Positions 45,499 to 54,930 of a stretch of 64,000 nt of DNA are shown in pieces. Under the pieces are notes generated by a model, which worked only from the letters and a program-made list of their open reading frames with translations, was not told the DNA's origin and did no database searches. Within the stretch, counting starts at the first letter, position 1. Each line of letters opens with the position of its first letter. A program made the position numbers and the translations under genes. The DNA lies in assembly GCF_023898315.1 (NCBI RefSeq), contig NC_064619.1, positions 501,986,594 to 502,050,593 on the forward strand. The letters run 5' to 3'. Source of the stretch: Schistocerca nitens. Taxonomy: Eukaryota > Arthropoda > Insecta > Orthoptera > Acrididae.

Positions 45499-46011
45499 GT
45501 GGTATCATTTATTGGTACCACCCCAAATGCGTCAATAAGTTGGCAGTGGAATTGCAAGTTTCTGTCTGACGCTGATAGTGGCCATGTGGGATCTGGCGGA
45601 CCCAGTGGTGCACGACTGCTAAGCCACACCTCCAGCAGCTCTAGACTATGAGTAACCTTTGCCGCCAGTGTGTAGGATGGCCATTGGCACCCAGGCAGCC
45701 CACTCATGCTTGGAGCCCTTTCACTACGACATAATACACAGACGGCGCTTTTTAGTCGTCGCAGCTCCATCACCATTGTTCGTGCTTAGTTCAGAGAGCC
45801 TCTTTCTGAGAGCTGGACTCTATTTATTGCTGCATTATTTGCTATGAGTCTTCGTACACTTCGTGAAACACAAGTTAGGTAAGTCTTATGTTTACTGTGT
45901 TAAATTCTTCGCTAATCATCTCTGCTCCTGCCCAGCTTACCTATGATGACTGTTTCACACCACTCTGTAACTCTTCTCTCCTTACCCTTGTGTATGAAGT
46001 GGTACACAACA
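45499..46011 (+). repeat. 3' LTR of Gypsy-like element B
   Basis: TGTGGTATCA...ACACAACA. Partner of 39810-40328. Confidence 0.9.
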
Positions 46012-46016
46012 AAAGG

Positions 46017-46410
46017 TGGCCATAATGTCTTCTACAAAACTTCCATAACAGTTGTGACCTGTCGATGTCGATCGACGTGTTGTCCAATTAACGCTGAAAC
46101 CCTTACCCCTGCCAAACCGTCGTAGCCGAAAAGCCTTACGTAAACTTAAACGTATCATGGAAATTTAGTGTATCTGAGTGAGCAATAGCAAAAAATACCA
46201 TTCATATACATGGTGTCACTGGCTTTAGTTTTAGAGTTTAATTGGATTGTAGAAGTTAATAAAAGGAATGTATTGAGATCAGCGCACTTGGTCGGAAATG
46301 ATGTACACTTTTTTATTGACGTAAAGTAATACACCTTAGAGATATAGCTTGTTGCTCAAAGTGATGATCGTCGCTCACGATACGTGCATGTACTTAACAA
46401 CGATGCATGA
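46017..46410. other. Short spacer
   Basis: No recognisable structure. Confidence 0.4.
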
Positions 46411-46412
46411 TA

Positions 46413-46560
46413 CACTCGTCAGCCAAAACATAATGACACTGACCACTGCGACGCTGTGTGTTGCTTGGTGTCTCTGACGGCAGCTGACGCGATAATACAA
46501 GTCGAAGAGCGGAGCAGAGACGAATGGGAATCATTCTAGCGACGATAAGTGGCGCATTGT
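46413..46560 (+). mobile_element. Tc1-like transposon, left-end fragment
   Basis: After TA (46411-46412) comes CACTCGTCAGCCAAAACATA, a terminal repeat of Tc1 type. About 150 bp of non-coding end follow, then jockey-like RT sequence starts. Confidence 0.6.
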
Positions 46561-46561
46561 A

Positions 46562-47545
46562 TAGCTATATTTTTTAATATCAGGAAGGCATACGACATTA
46601 CTTGAAGACACAGTATTCTAGGACAGCACCACCAATCGCCTTTGGGTAGCCATCTTTATTCGGTCCTTCTTCTCAAAGTGATTTTTTTAGTACTGACCTG
46701 GTGACGTGCTGTCGAATAGTTCCGAACAGGAGAATGGTGTTCTAAATGTTATCCTTTTTGCCATAGCCATAAACAGTATAGCGTCTATGGGAAAAAGTCC
46801 CATACAGTACTGCTTTTTGGTGGACGAGTTTGCCATTATCTGTTCACGAAGCCGTCAGTTGCAACTTAAAAGTAAGGACGGTGGAGAAGTGGTCTGCAAA
46901 GACTGGTTTTACGTTTTCTACAGAAAATTTGTGTGTTAGTTGTAATTGATCTGGTCGTAATTTTAATTTACCTGAATTGCATATGTGAAACATCACTCTC
47001 CATTTTAAAGACTCTATGCGGTATTCGGGCCTCGTTTTTGACTCCAAACTGTCGTGGTTACTACATCTGAACGATGTGAAGGCAAAGACCCAGATGGCGG
47101 TGAACATTTAGAAGTGTTTTAGTCACAGGTCTTCGAGAGCAGCCAGGGCATGTCTGCTCCAGTTTTATAGGGCTTTCATTCAATCGCGTCTCGACTATGG
47201 GTCCACAGTGTCCGAGTCAGCGAGGATTTCTTAGCCGAAGATCACTCATGCTGTACACCATGAGGGGACCACGCTGGTCACAGGTGCTTACAGGGTCAGC
47301 CCCATAATCTGTGTGCTGAGGCTGGTGAACTTACCATCCAGCGGCAGGTTCTTATGGTGCTTCAGGTGTGTCAGTTCCTTGCTTCTCCCACTTCCTCAGC
47401 ATATCATACCATTGCTCGTTCAGCTGCGGAACGCCTCTTTACAAGTTGGCCAAGGGCAACGAGGTCGTTTGGGATCCTTGAGGAGTGTGGCTAGAGTTAG
47501 TTTGCGTGGGGCATGTACAGGCTCAAATCCGGGGTTTTAACCGTC
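46562..47545 (+). pseudogene. Jockey-like RT portion
   Basis: Broken frames show FFNIRKAYD (palm motif A), ENGVLNVILFAIAINSIASM (motif B area), IQYCFLVDEFAIICS (motif C with DE in place of DD), then LHFKDSMRYSGL-type and RACLLQFYRAFIQSRLDYG-type sequence. The C-terminal end at 47520-47540 gives GSNPGF just before the inserted SINE. Confidence 0.7.
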
Positions 47546-47566
47546 TGCTACCCGTGGTCAAGGGGT

Positions 47567-47735
47567 GCCGGCACGGTAGCTCAGCGTGTTCGGTCAGAGG
47601 GTAATGCGCCCTCTGTAATAAAAGAACTGAGTTAACAGATCAACAAAGAACGTAAATGGATGTCATACGGCGCCCGCCCCGAGCAGATGCAACGATCTAC
47701 AGTGAACAAAATGAAAATTAAAAAAAAAAAAAAAA
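47567..47735 (+). mobile_element. tRNA-headed SINE, 'TAGCTCAG' family
   Basis: GCCGGCACGGTAGCTCAGCG head, TCGGTCAGAGGG, ending in a run of 15 or more A (47721-47735). Same family as 6816-6973. The A-run is followed directly by a tRNA-like arm. Confidence 0.8.
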
Positions 47736-47793
47736 GGGTAGCGTCTTTGATTCATAATCAAAACGGTCCCGGGTTCGATCCCCGCCACTGCCT
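47736..47793 (+). other. tRNA-like segment with CAT anticodon loop at RTE 5' end
   Basis: A 5-bp stem TTTGA/TCAAA encloses a 7-base loop TTCATAA, then CGGTCCCGGGTTCGATCCCC (T-arm and box B). The acceptor and D-arm 5' part are missing, so this is not a functional tRNA gene. It lies between the SINE A-tail and the RTE leader. Confidence 0.6.
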
Positions 47794-48060
47794 AAATTTT
47801 GATAAATAATCAACATCGGCGGCCGAAGACTTCCGGCGTAAGAAGTCAGCCTCATTCTGCCAACGGCCTTGTCAAAGAGGGCGGAGGAGCGGATAGAGGT
47901 TCAGGGCACTCTCTTGTCCTAGGGGTGGGAAATTGTCCCTAAAGGCGGAAGAATCAGCAATGATCAACGACATGAGGATGCAGAAGGCAATGGAAACCAC
48001 TGCATTAAAGACACGTAACGTGTATCCACAGGACATGTGTCCCGTAATTGAAGAAGTGTC

Positions 48061-49239
48061 ATGATGATCTCTCCATTGGCAAAAGATTCCGGAATAGTCC
48101 CCCATTCGGATCTCCGGGAGGGGACTGCCAAGGGGGAGGTTACCATGAGAATAAGATTGAATAATCAACGAAAGGATAACGTTCTACGAGTCGGGGAGTG
48201 GAATGTCAGAAGCTTGAACGTGGTAGGGAAACTAGAAAATCTGAAAAGGGAAATGCAAATGCTCAATCTAGATATAGTAGGGGTCAGTGAAGTGAAGTGG
48301 AAAGAAGACAAGGATTTCTGGTCAGATGAGTATCGGGTAATAGCAACAGCAGCAGAAAATGGTATAACAGGTGTAGGATTCGTTATGAGTAGGAAGGTAG
48401 GGCAGAGGGTGTGTTACTGTGAACAGTTCAGTGACCTGGTTGTTCTAATCAGAATCGACAGCAGACCAACACCGACAAAGATAGTTCAGGTATACATGCC
48501 GACGTCGCAAGCTGAAGATGCACAGATAGAGAAAGTGTATGAGGATATTGAAAGGGTAATGCAGTATGTAAAGGGGGACGAAAATCTAATAGTCATGGGC
48601 AACTGGAATGCAGTTGTAGGGGAAGAAGTAGAAGAAAAGGTTACAGGAGAATATGGGCTTGGGACAAGGAATGAAAGAGCAGAAAGAGTAATTGAGTTCT
48701 GTAACAAGTTTCAGCTAGTAATAGCGAATACCTTATTCAATAATCACAGGAGGAGGAGGTATACTTGGAAAAAGCCGGGAGATACGGGAAGATTTCAATT
48801 AGATTACATCATGGTCAGACAGAGATTCCGAAATCAGATACTGGATTGTAAGGCGTACCCAGGAGCAGATATAGATTCAGATCACAATGTAGTACTGATG
48901 AAGAGTAGGCTGAAGTTCAAGACATTAGTCAGGAAGAATCAACACGCAAAGAAGTGGGATACGGAAGTACTAAGGAATGACGAGATACGTTTGAAGTTCT
49001 CTAACGCTGTAGATACAGCAATAAGGAATAGCGCAGTAGGCAGTACAGTTGAAGAGGAATGGACATCTCTAAAAAGGGCCATCACAGAAGTTGGCAAGGA
49101 AAACATAGGTACAAAGAAGGTAGCTGCGAAGAAACCATGGGTAACAGAAGAAATACTTCAGTTGATTGATGAAAGGAGGAAGTACAAACATGTTCCGGGA
49201 AAAATCAGGAATACAGAAATACAAGTCGCTGAGGAATGA
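48061..49239 (+). CDS. RTE-like endonuclease domain
   Basis: 392 codons. WNVRSLNVVGKLENL (first catalytic Asn), IVGVSEVKWKE (Glu), IVQVYMPTSQ, VMGNWNAVVG, YTWKKPGDTG, RFQLDYIMV and DSDHNVVL (Asp-His). The GDWN motif normally seen in RTE endonucleases reads GNWN here, so a catalytic Asp is probably lost. The frame runs out at 49239 where the RT frame takes over, with a one-base shift near 49195. Confidence 0.88.
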   Translation: MMISPLAKDSGIVPHSDLREGTAKGEVTMRIRLNNQRKDNVLRVGEWNVRSLNVVGKLENLKREMQMLNLDIVGVSEVKWKEDKDFWSDEYRVIATAAENGITGVGFVMSRKVGQRVCYCEQFSDLVVLIRIDSRPTPTKIVQVYMPTSQAEDAQIEKVYEDIERVMQYVKGDENLIVMGNWNAVVGEEVEEKVTGEYGLGTRNERAERVIEFCNKFQLVIANTLFNNHRRRRYTWKKPGDTGRFQLDYIMVRQRFRNQILDCKAYPGADIDSDHNVVLMKSRLKFKTLVRKNQHAKKWDTEVLRNDEIRLKFSNAVDTAIRNSAVGSTVEEEWTSLKRAITEVGKENIGTKKVAAKKPWVTEEILQLIDERRKYKHVPGKIRNTEIQVAEE

Positions 49240-51029
49240 AATAAATAGGAAGTGCAGGGAAGCTAAGACGAAATGGCTGCAGGAAAAATGTGAAGACATC
49301 GAAAAAGATATGATTGTCGGAAGGACAGACTCAGCATACAGGAAAGTCAAAACAACCTTTGGTGACATTAAAAGCAACGGTGGTAACATTAAGAGTGCAA
49401 CGGAAATTCCACTGTTAAATGCAGAGGATAGAGCAGATAGGTGGAAAGAATACATTGAAAGCCTCTATGAGGGTGAAGATTTGTCTGATGTGATAGAAGA
49501 AGAAACAGGAGTCGATATAGAAGAGATAGGGGATCCAGTATCAGAATCGGAATTTAAAAGAGCTTTGGAGGACTTACGGTCAAATAAGGCAGAAGGGATA
49601 GATAACATTCCATCAGAATTTCTAAAATCATTGGGGGATGTGGCAACAAAACGACTATTCACGTTGGTATGTAGAATATATGAGTCTGGCGACATACCAT
49701 CTGACTTTCGGAAAAGCATCGTCCACACAATTTCGAAGAGGGCAAGAGCTGACAAGTGCGAGAATTATCGCACAATCAGCTTAACAGCTCATGCATCGAA
49801 GCTGCTTACAAGAATAATATACAGAAGAATGGAAAAGAAAATTGAGAATGCGCTAGGTGACGATCAGTTTGGCTTTACGAGAAGTAAAGGGACGAGAGAG
49901 GCAATTCTGACGTTACGGCTAATAATGGAAGCAAGGCTAAAGAAAAATCAAGACACTTTCATAGGATTTGTCGACCTGGAAAAAGCGTTCGACAATATAA
50001 AATGGTGCAAGCTGTTCGAGATTCTGAAAAAAGTGGGGGTAAGCTATAGGGAGAGACGGGTCATATACAATATGTACAACAACCAAGAGGGAATAATAAG
50101 AGTGGACGATCAAGAACGAAGTGCTCGTATTAAGAATGGTGTAAGACAAGGCTGTAGCCTTTCGCCCCTACTCTTCAATCTGTACATCGAGGAAGCAATG
50201 ATGGAAATAAAAGAAAGGTTCAGGAGTGGAATTAAAATACAAGGTGAAAGGATATCAATGATACGATTCGCTGATGACATTGCTATCCTGACTGAAAGTG
50301 AAGAAGAATTAAATGATCTGCTGAACGGAATGAACAGTCTAATGAGTACACAGTATGGTTTGAGAGTAAATCGGAGAAAGACTAAGGTAATGAGAATTAG
50401 TAGAAATGAGAACAGCGAGAAACTTAACATCAGGATTGATGGTCACGAAGTCAATGAAGTTAAGGAATTCTGCTACCTAGGCATTAAAATAACCAATGAC
50501 GGACGAAGCAAGGAGGACATCAAAAGCAGACTCGCTATCGCAAAAAGGCATTTCTGGCCAAGAGAAGTCTACTAACATCAAATACCGGCCTTCATTTGAG
50601 GAAGAAATTTCTGAGGATGTACGTCTGGAGTACAGCATTGTATGGTAGTGAAACATGGACTGTGGGAAAACCGGAACAGAAGAGAATCGAAGCATTTGAG
50701 ATGTGGTGCTATAGACGAATGCTGAAAATTAGGTGGACTGATAAGGTAAGGAATGAGGAGGTTCTACGCAGAATCGGAGTGAAAGGAATATGTGGAAAAC
50801 ACTGATAAAGAGAAGGGACAGGATGATAGGACATCTGCTAAGACATGAGGGAATGACTTCCATGGTACTAGAGGGAGCTGTAGAGGGCAACAACTGTAGA
50901 GGGAGACAGAGATTGGAATACGTCAAGCAAATAATTGAGGACGTAGGTTGCAAGTGCTACTCTGAGATGAAGAGGTTAGCACAGGAAAGGAATTCGTGGC
51001 GGGCCGCATCAAACCAGTCAGTAGACTGA
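49166..51029 (+). pseudogene. RTE-like reverse transcriptase, two further frameshifts
   Basis: 49166-50575: NKAEGIDNIPSEFLK, CENYRTISLTAHASKLL, DDQFGFTRSKGTREAI, FVDLEKAFDNIKW (A), NGVRQGCSLSPLLFN (B), IRFADDIAILTES (C, Asp pair intact) and YLGIKITNDGRS. The frame then shifts near 50550 (50596-50805: VWSTALYGSETWTVGKP, MLKIRWTDKVRNEEVL) and again near 50790 (50790-51029, ending RAASNQSVD). All RT catalytic residues survive; the copy is dead through frameshifts. Confidence 0.88.
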
Positions 51030-51120
51030 TGACACAAAAAAAACTGCTTACTGCAGAGGCCGGTAATGATTCTAGATTTATTGCGGTACGGGAGAGAGTG
51101 CACTCCTGGCTCTGTTTTTA

Positions 51121-53828
51121 ATCTACATCTACATCTACATCTATACTCCGCGAGCCACCTTACGGTGTGTGGCGGAGGGTACTTATTGTACCACTATCTG
51201 ATCCCCCCTTCCCTGTTCCATTCACGAATTGTGCGTGGGAAGAACGACTGCTTGTAAGTCTCCGTATTTGCTCTAATTTCTCGGATCTTTTCGTTGTGAT
51301 CATTACGCGAGATATATGTGGGCGGTAGTAATATGTTGCCCATCTCTTCCCGGAATGTGCTCTCTCGTAATTTCGATAATAAACCTCTCCGTATTGCGTA
51401 ACGCCTTTCTTGAAGTGTCCGCCACTGGAGCTTTTTCAGCATCTCCGTAACGCTCTCGCGCTGACTAAATGTCCCCATGACGAATCGCGCTGCTTTTCGC
51501 TGGATCATGTCTATCTCTTCTATTAATCCAACCTGGTAAGGGTCCCATACTGATGAGCAATACTCAAGAATCGGACGAACAAGCGTTTTGTAAGCTACTT
51601 CTTTCGTCGATGAGTCACATTTTCTTAGAATTCTTCCTATGAATCTCAACCTGGCGCCTGCTTTTCCCACTATTTGTTTTATGTGATCATTCCACTTCAG
51701 ATCGCTCCGGATAGTAACTCCTAAGTATTTTACGGTCGTTACCGCTTCCAATGATTTACCACCTATGGCATAATCATACTGGAATGGATTTCTGCCCCTA
51801 TGTATGCGCATTATATTACATTTATCTACGTTTAGGGAAAGCTGCCAGCTGTCGCACCATTCATTAATCCTCTGCAGGTCTTCCTGGAGTACGTACGAGT
51901 CTTCTGATGTTGCTACTTTCTTGTAGACAACCGTGTCATCTGCAAATAGCCTCACGGAGCTACCGATGTTGTCAACTAAGTCATTTATGTATATTGTAAA
52001 CAATAAAGGTCCTATCACGCTTCCTTGCGGTACTCCCGAAATTACCTCTACATCTGCAGATTTTGAACCGTTAAGAATGACATGTTGTGTTCTTTCTTCT
52101 AGGAAATCCTGAATCCAATCACAAACCTGGTCCGATATTCCGTAAGCTCGTATTTTTTTCACTAAACGTAAGTGCGGAACCGTATCAAATGCCTTCCTGA
52201 AGTCCAGGAATACGGCATCAATCTGCTCGCCAGTGTCTACGGCACTGTGAATTTCTTGGACAAATAGGGCGAGCTGAGTTTCACATGATCTCTGTTTGCG
52301 GAATCCATGTTGGTTATGATGAAGGAGATTTGTATTATCTAAGAACGTCATAATACGAGAACATAAAACATGTTCCATTATTCTACAACAGATTGACGTA
52401 AGCGAAATAGGCCTATAATTATTCGCATCTGATTTATGACCCTTCTTGAAAATGGGAACGACCTGCGCTTTCTTCCAGTCGCTAGGTACTTTACGTTCTT
52501 CCAGAGATCTACGATAAATTGCTGATAGAAAGGGGGCAAGTTCTTTAGCATAATCACTGTAGAATCTTACGGGTATCTCGTCTGGTCCGGATGCTTTTCC
52601 GCTACTAAGTGATAGCAGTTGTTTTTCAATTCCGATATCGTTTATTTCAATATTTTCCATTTTGGCGTCCGTGCGACGGCTGAAGTCAGGGACCGTGTTA
52701 CGATTTTCCACAGTGAAACAGTTTCGGAACACTGAATTCAGTATTTCTGCCTTTCTTCGGTCGTCCTCTGTTTCGGTGCCATCGTGGTCAACGAGTGACT
52801 GAATAGGGGATTTAGATCCGCTTACCGATTTTACATATGACCAAAACTTTTTAGGGTTCTTGTTTAGATTGTTTGCCAATGTTTTATGTTCGAATTCGTT
52901 GAATGCTTCTCTCATTGCTCTCTTTACGCTCTTTTTCGCTTCGTTCAGCTTTTCCTTATCAGCTATGATTCGACTACTCTTAAACCTATGATGAAGCTTT
53001 CTTTGTTTCCGTAGTACCTTTCGTACATGATTGTTATACCACGGTGGATCTTTCCCCTCGCTTTGGACCTTAGTCGGTACGAACTTATCTAAGGCGTACT
53101 GGACGATGTTTCTGAATTTTTTCCATTTTTGTTCCACATCCTCTTCCTCAGAAATGAACGTTTGATGGTGGTCACTCAGATATTCTGCGATTTGTGCCCT
53201 ATCACTCTTGTTAAGCAAATATATTTTCCTTCCTTTCTTGGCATTTCTTATTACACTTGTAGTCATTGATGCAACCACTGACTTATGATCACTGATACCC
53301 TCTTCTACATTCACGGAGTCGAAAAGTTCCGGTCTATTTGTTGCTATGAGGTCTAAAACGTTAGCTTCACGAGTTGGTTCTCTAACTATCTGCTCGAAGT
53401 AATTCTCGGACAAGGCAGTCAGGATAATGTCACAAGAGTCTCTGTCCCTGGCTCCAGTTCTGATTGTGTGACTATCCCATTCTATACCTGGTAGATTGAA
53501 GTCTCCCCCTATTACAATAGTATGATCACGAAACTTCTTCACGACGTTCTGCAGGTTCTCTCTGAGGCGCTCAACTACTACGGTTGCTGATGCAGGTGGT
53601 CTATAGAAGCATCCGACTATCATATCTGACCCACCTTTGATACTTAACTTAACCCAGATTATTTCACATTCGCATTCGCTAATAACTTCACTGGATATTA
53701 TTGAATTCTTTACTGCTATAAATACTCCTCCACCATTGGCGTTTATCCTATCCTTGCGGTATATATTCCATTCTGTGTCTAGGATTTCGTTACTGTTCAC
53801 TTCCGGTTTAATATGATATTTTCCCACG
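51121..53828 (-). mobile_element. CR1-like LINE, 5'-truncated, antisense in the jockey-like LINE
   Basis: 3' tail at the left (ATCTACATCTACATCTAC on the plus strand). The right border 53828 cuts the endonuclease domain. No clear target duplication. Second family member at 35020-36150. Confidence 0.88.
51194..53827 (-). CDS. CR1-like ORF2: endonuclease plus reverse transcriptase, open 877 codons
   Basis: Endonuclease part: IVIGGDFNLPGIEWDS (104-119; catalytic Asp109) and EEGISDHKSVV (175-185; Asp-His). RT part: KASGPDEIP (411-419), NNYRPISLTSICCRIMEHV (469-487), HNQHGFRKQRSCETQ (504-518), AVFLDFRKAFDTVPH (538-552, A), SGVPQGSVIGPLLF (597-610, B), VRLFADDTVVY (625-635, C) and VKYLGVTIRSDLKWNDHI (699-716). 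The N-terminus lacks the first endonuclease motifs, so the element is 5'-truncated although the rest is fully open. Methionine 53827 is simply the first ATG; original translation would have begun upstream. The lack of any stop over 877 codons points to a recent insertion. Confidence 0.92.
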   Translation of the reverse strand: MGKYHIKPEVNSNEILDTEWNIYRKDRINANGGGVFIAVKNSIISSEVISECECEIIWVKLSIKGGSDMIVGCFYRPPASATVVVERLRENLQNVVKKFRDHTIVIGGDFNLPGIEWDSHTIRTGARDRDSCDIILTALSENYFEQIVREPTREANVLDLIATNRPELFDSVNVEEGISDHKSVVASMTTSVIRNAKKGRKIYLLNKSDRAQIAEYLSDHHQTFISEEEDVEQKWKKFRNIVQYALDKFVPTKVQSEGKDPPWYNNHVRKVLRKQRKLHHRFKSSRIIADKEKLNEAKKSVKRAMREAFNEFEHKTLANNLNKNPKKFWSYVKSVSGSKSPIQSLVDHDGTETEDDRRKAEILNSVFRNCFTVENRNTVPDFSRRTDAKMENIEINDIGIEKQLLSLSSGKASGPDEIPVRFYSDYAKELAPFLSAIYRRSLEERKVPSDWKKAQVVPIFKKGHKSDANNYRPISLTSICCRIMEHVLCSRIMTFLDNTNLLHHNQHGFRKQRSCETQLALFVQEIHSAVDTGEQIDAVFLDFRKAFDTVPHLRLVKKIRAYGISDQVCDWIQDFLEERTQHVILNGSKSADVEVISGVPQGSVIGPLLFTIYINDLVDNIGSSVRLFADDTVVYKKVATSEDSYVLQEDLQRINEWCDSWQLSLNVDKCNIMRIHRGRNPFQYDYAIGGKSLEAVTTVKYLGVTIRSDLKWNDHIKQIVGKAGARLRFIGRILRKCDSSTKEVAYKTLVRPILEYCSSVWDPYQVGLIEEIDMIQRKAARFVMGTFSQRESVTEMLKKLQWRTLQERRYAIRRGLLSKLRESTFREEMGNILLPPTYISRNDHNEKIREIRANTETYKQSFFPRTIREWNREGGIR

Positions 53829-53834
53829 TCTTAA

Positions 53835-54660
53835 ATGAGCACCAAAATTATACTTGTATTCAGGGATAACTCTAAACAGGGTGACTCTGTTGGTTGCTCT
53901 CTTACTTTCCCGGATCGTGTCCTCAACATTCGGTTACCTCCAGAATTCAGTCCACTTGACGAGGAACTATCTGCGCTCTTGAGGGCGCTGGAGCAGATGA
54001 GATGTGCCTTGACCTGCTGAATTCCTCGCCTGTTCCGACTCCGTAAGTGCCTTTCAGTCAGTGCAACTCTTGTATCCAGACGATAAAGTAGTGCAGGATA
54101 TCCAGGATTACTTCCTCCGACTTAAGAGGCTGGGGAAAGAGGTTTCCTTCTACTGGATGCCAGGGCACACGGGTACTGCCAGGAACGGAAGGGCAGATGA
54201 ATCAACCAAGAAGGCGTGTCATGATCCTCGATTAGTTCAGAGTGCCATCCCGCTGTACGCTATCGTCTCGCTGTTGAGGTACAGTGTCCTGCATCGATGG
54301 GAAGATTAGTGGCTGTAAATGACAGATAATAAGCTGCGTCTAGTGAAGCCCACTATGCAGCCGTGGCGTACCCACCCCCTTCAGGCCACGAAGACGCGAT
54401 GAGATCCTCCTTAATCGTCTTCGCATAGGCCACAGCCCTCTGACACATGGCTTATTGCTTCGGCGAGAGGTTCCTCTAATCTGTGGTGCTAGTGATGTAC
54501 AGAGTACAATGCGCCACATTTTATTAGACTGCGTTTTATTCTCAGACCAGAGGGCAGCAACATATTTGCTGACAGACCTGCTCTCTACATTAAGTAACGT
54601 TCAAACGAGTATGGTGATTGTTTTAATGTCCTTTTTCTTAAATTTTATGAAATGTTCTTA
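53835..54660 (+). pseudogene. Jockey-like RNase H and C-terminal region
   Basis: DNSKQGDSVGCSLTFPD (first RNase H Asp region), PLDEELSALLRALEQM (conserved Glu), VSFYWMPGHTGTARNGRAD (His/Asp motif). Then a Cys/His segment CGASDVQSTMRHILLDC, as in jockey-type C-termini. Stops at 54018 and 54307 break it. Confidence 0.75.
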
Positions 54661-54930
54661 ATATGCTAAGAGGGTGACTGGCTCACTCTTACTTTTTGTA
54701 AGTGGTCAGCCTGTCACATTTCCACGTGCCTTTCTTTGAGCTGTTCTATGGTTTTACTTCTGTTTTAATCCCAGGTATAGCACTTTTAACCCTGCTCCAT
54801 TGTATTAAGGCCTGTGAAACAGAGCGATTCTTCGTGCCAACGTGAGCGAGGTGGGAGTGAGTGAATGAGTGTCATTTCATACGTTTCCTCTTTATTCTGT
54901 AACAACAATTTTAGTCATTATATTCACATT

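Larger units (their letters stand above)
39810..46011 (+). mobile_element. Gypsy-like LTR retrotransposon B, full length, degenerate
   Basis: Two LTRs (39810-40328, 45499-46011) in the same orientation, a tRNA-Ser-type primer site, a polypurine tract and 5-bp target duplications AAAGG (39805-39809 and 46012-46016). Interior order: gag, zinc knuckle, protease/RT, RNase H, integrase, with stops and frameshifts throughout. A SINE (41579-41787) and an unexplained about 480-bp insert (about 42200-42690) interrupt it. Confidence 0.9.
47794..51043 (+). mobile_element. RTE-like LINE, near full length
   Basis: Leader 47794-48060, endonuclease ORF, RT ORF and a 3' end GCATCAAACCAGTCAGTAG followed by GATGACAC and an A-run. 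The 3' end matches the truncated copy at 22.1 kb. Inserted in the jockey-like LINE. Confidence 0.88.
46562..54930 (+). mobile_element. Jockey-like LINE with RNase H, split by nested insertions
   Basis: RT sequence at 46562-47566, a short middle piece at 51044-51120 and RNase H plus C-terminal sequence at 53829-54660 read as one element in the same orientation. The gaps are filled by a SINE and RTE LINE (47567-51043) and an antisense CR1-like LINE (51121-53828). The 3' end near 54930 is approximate. Confidence 0.7.

Noticed and set aside
51100..53840. Target-site duplication for the CR1-like LINE
   Set aside because: Compared the flanks (CTCTGTTTTTA and TTAAATGAGCACC); no convincing match.
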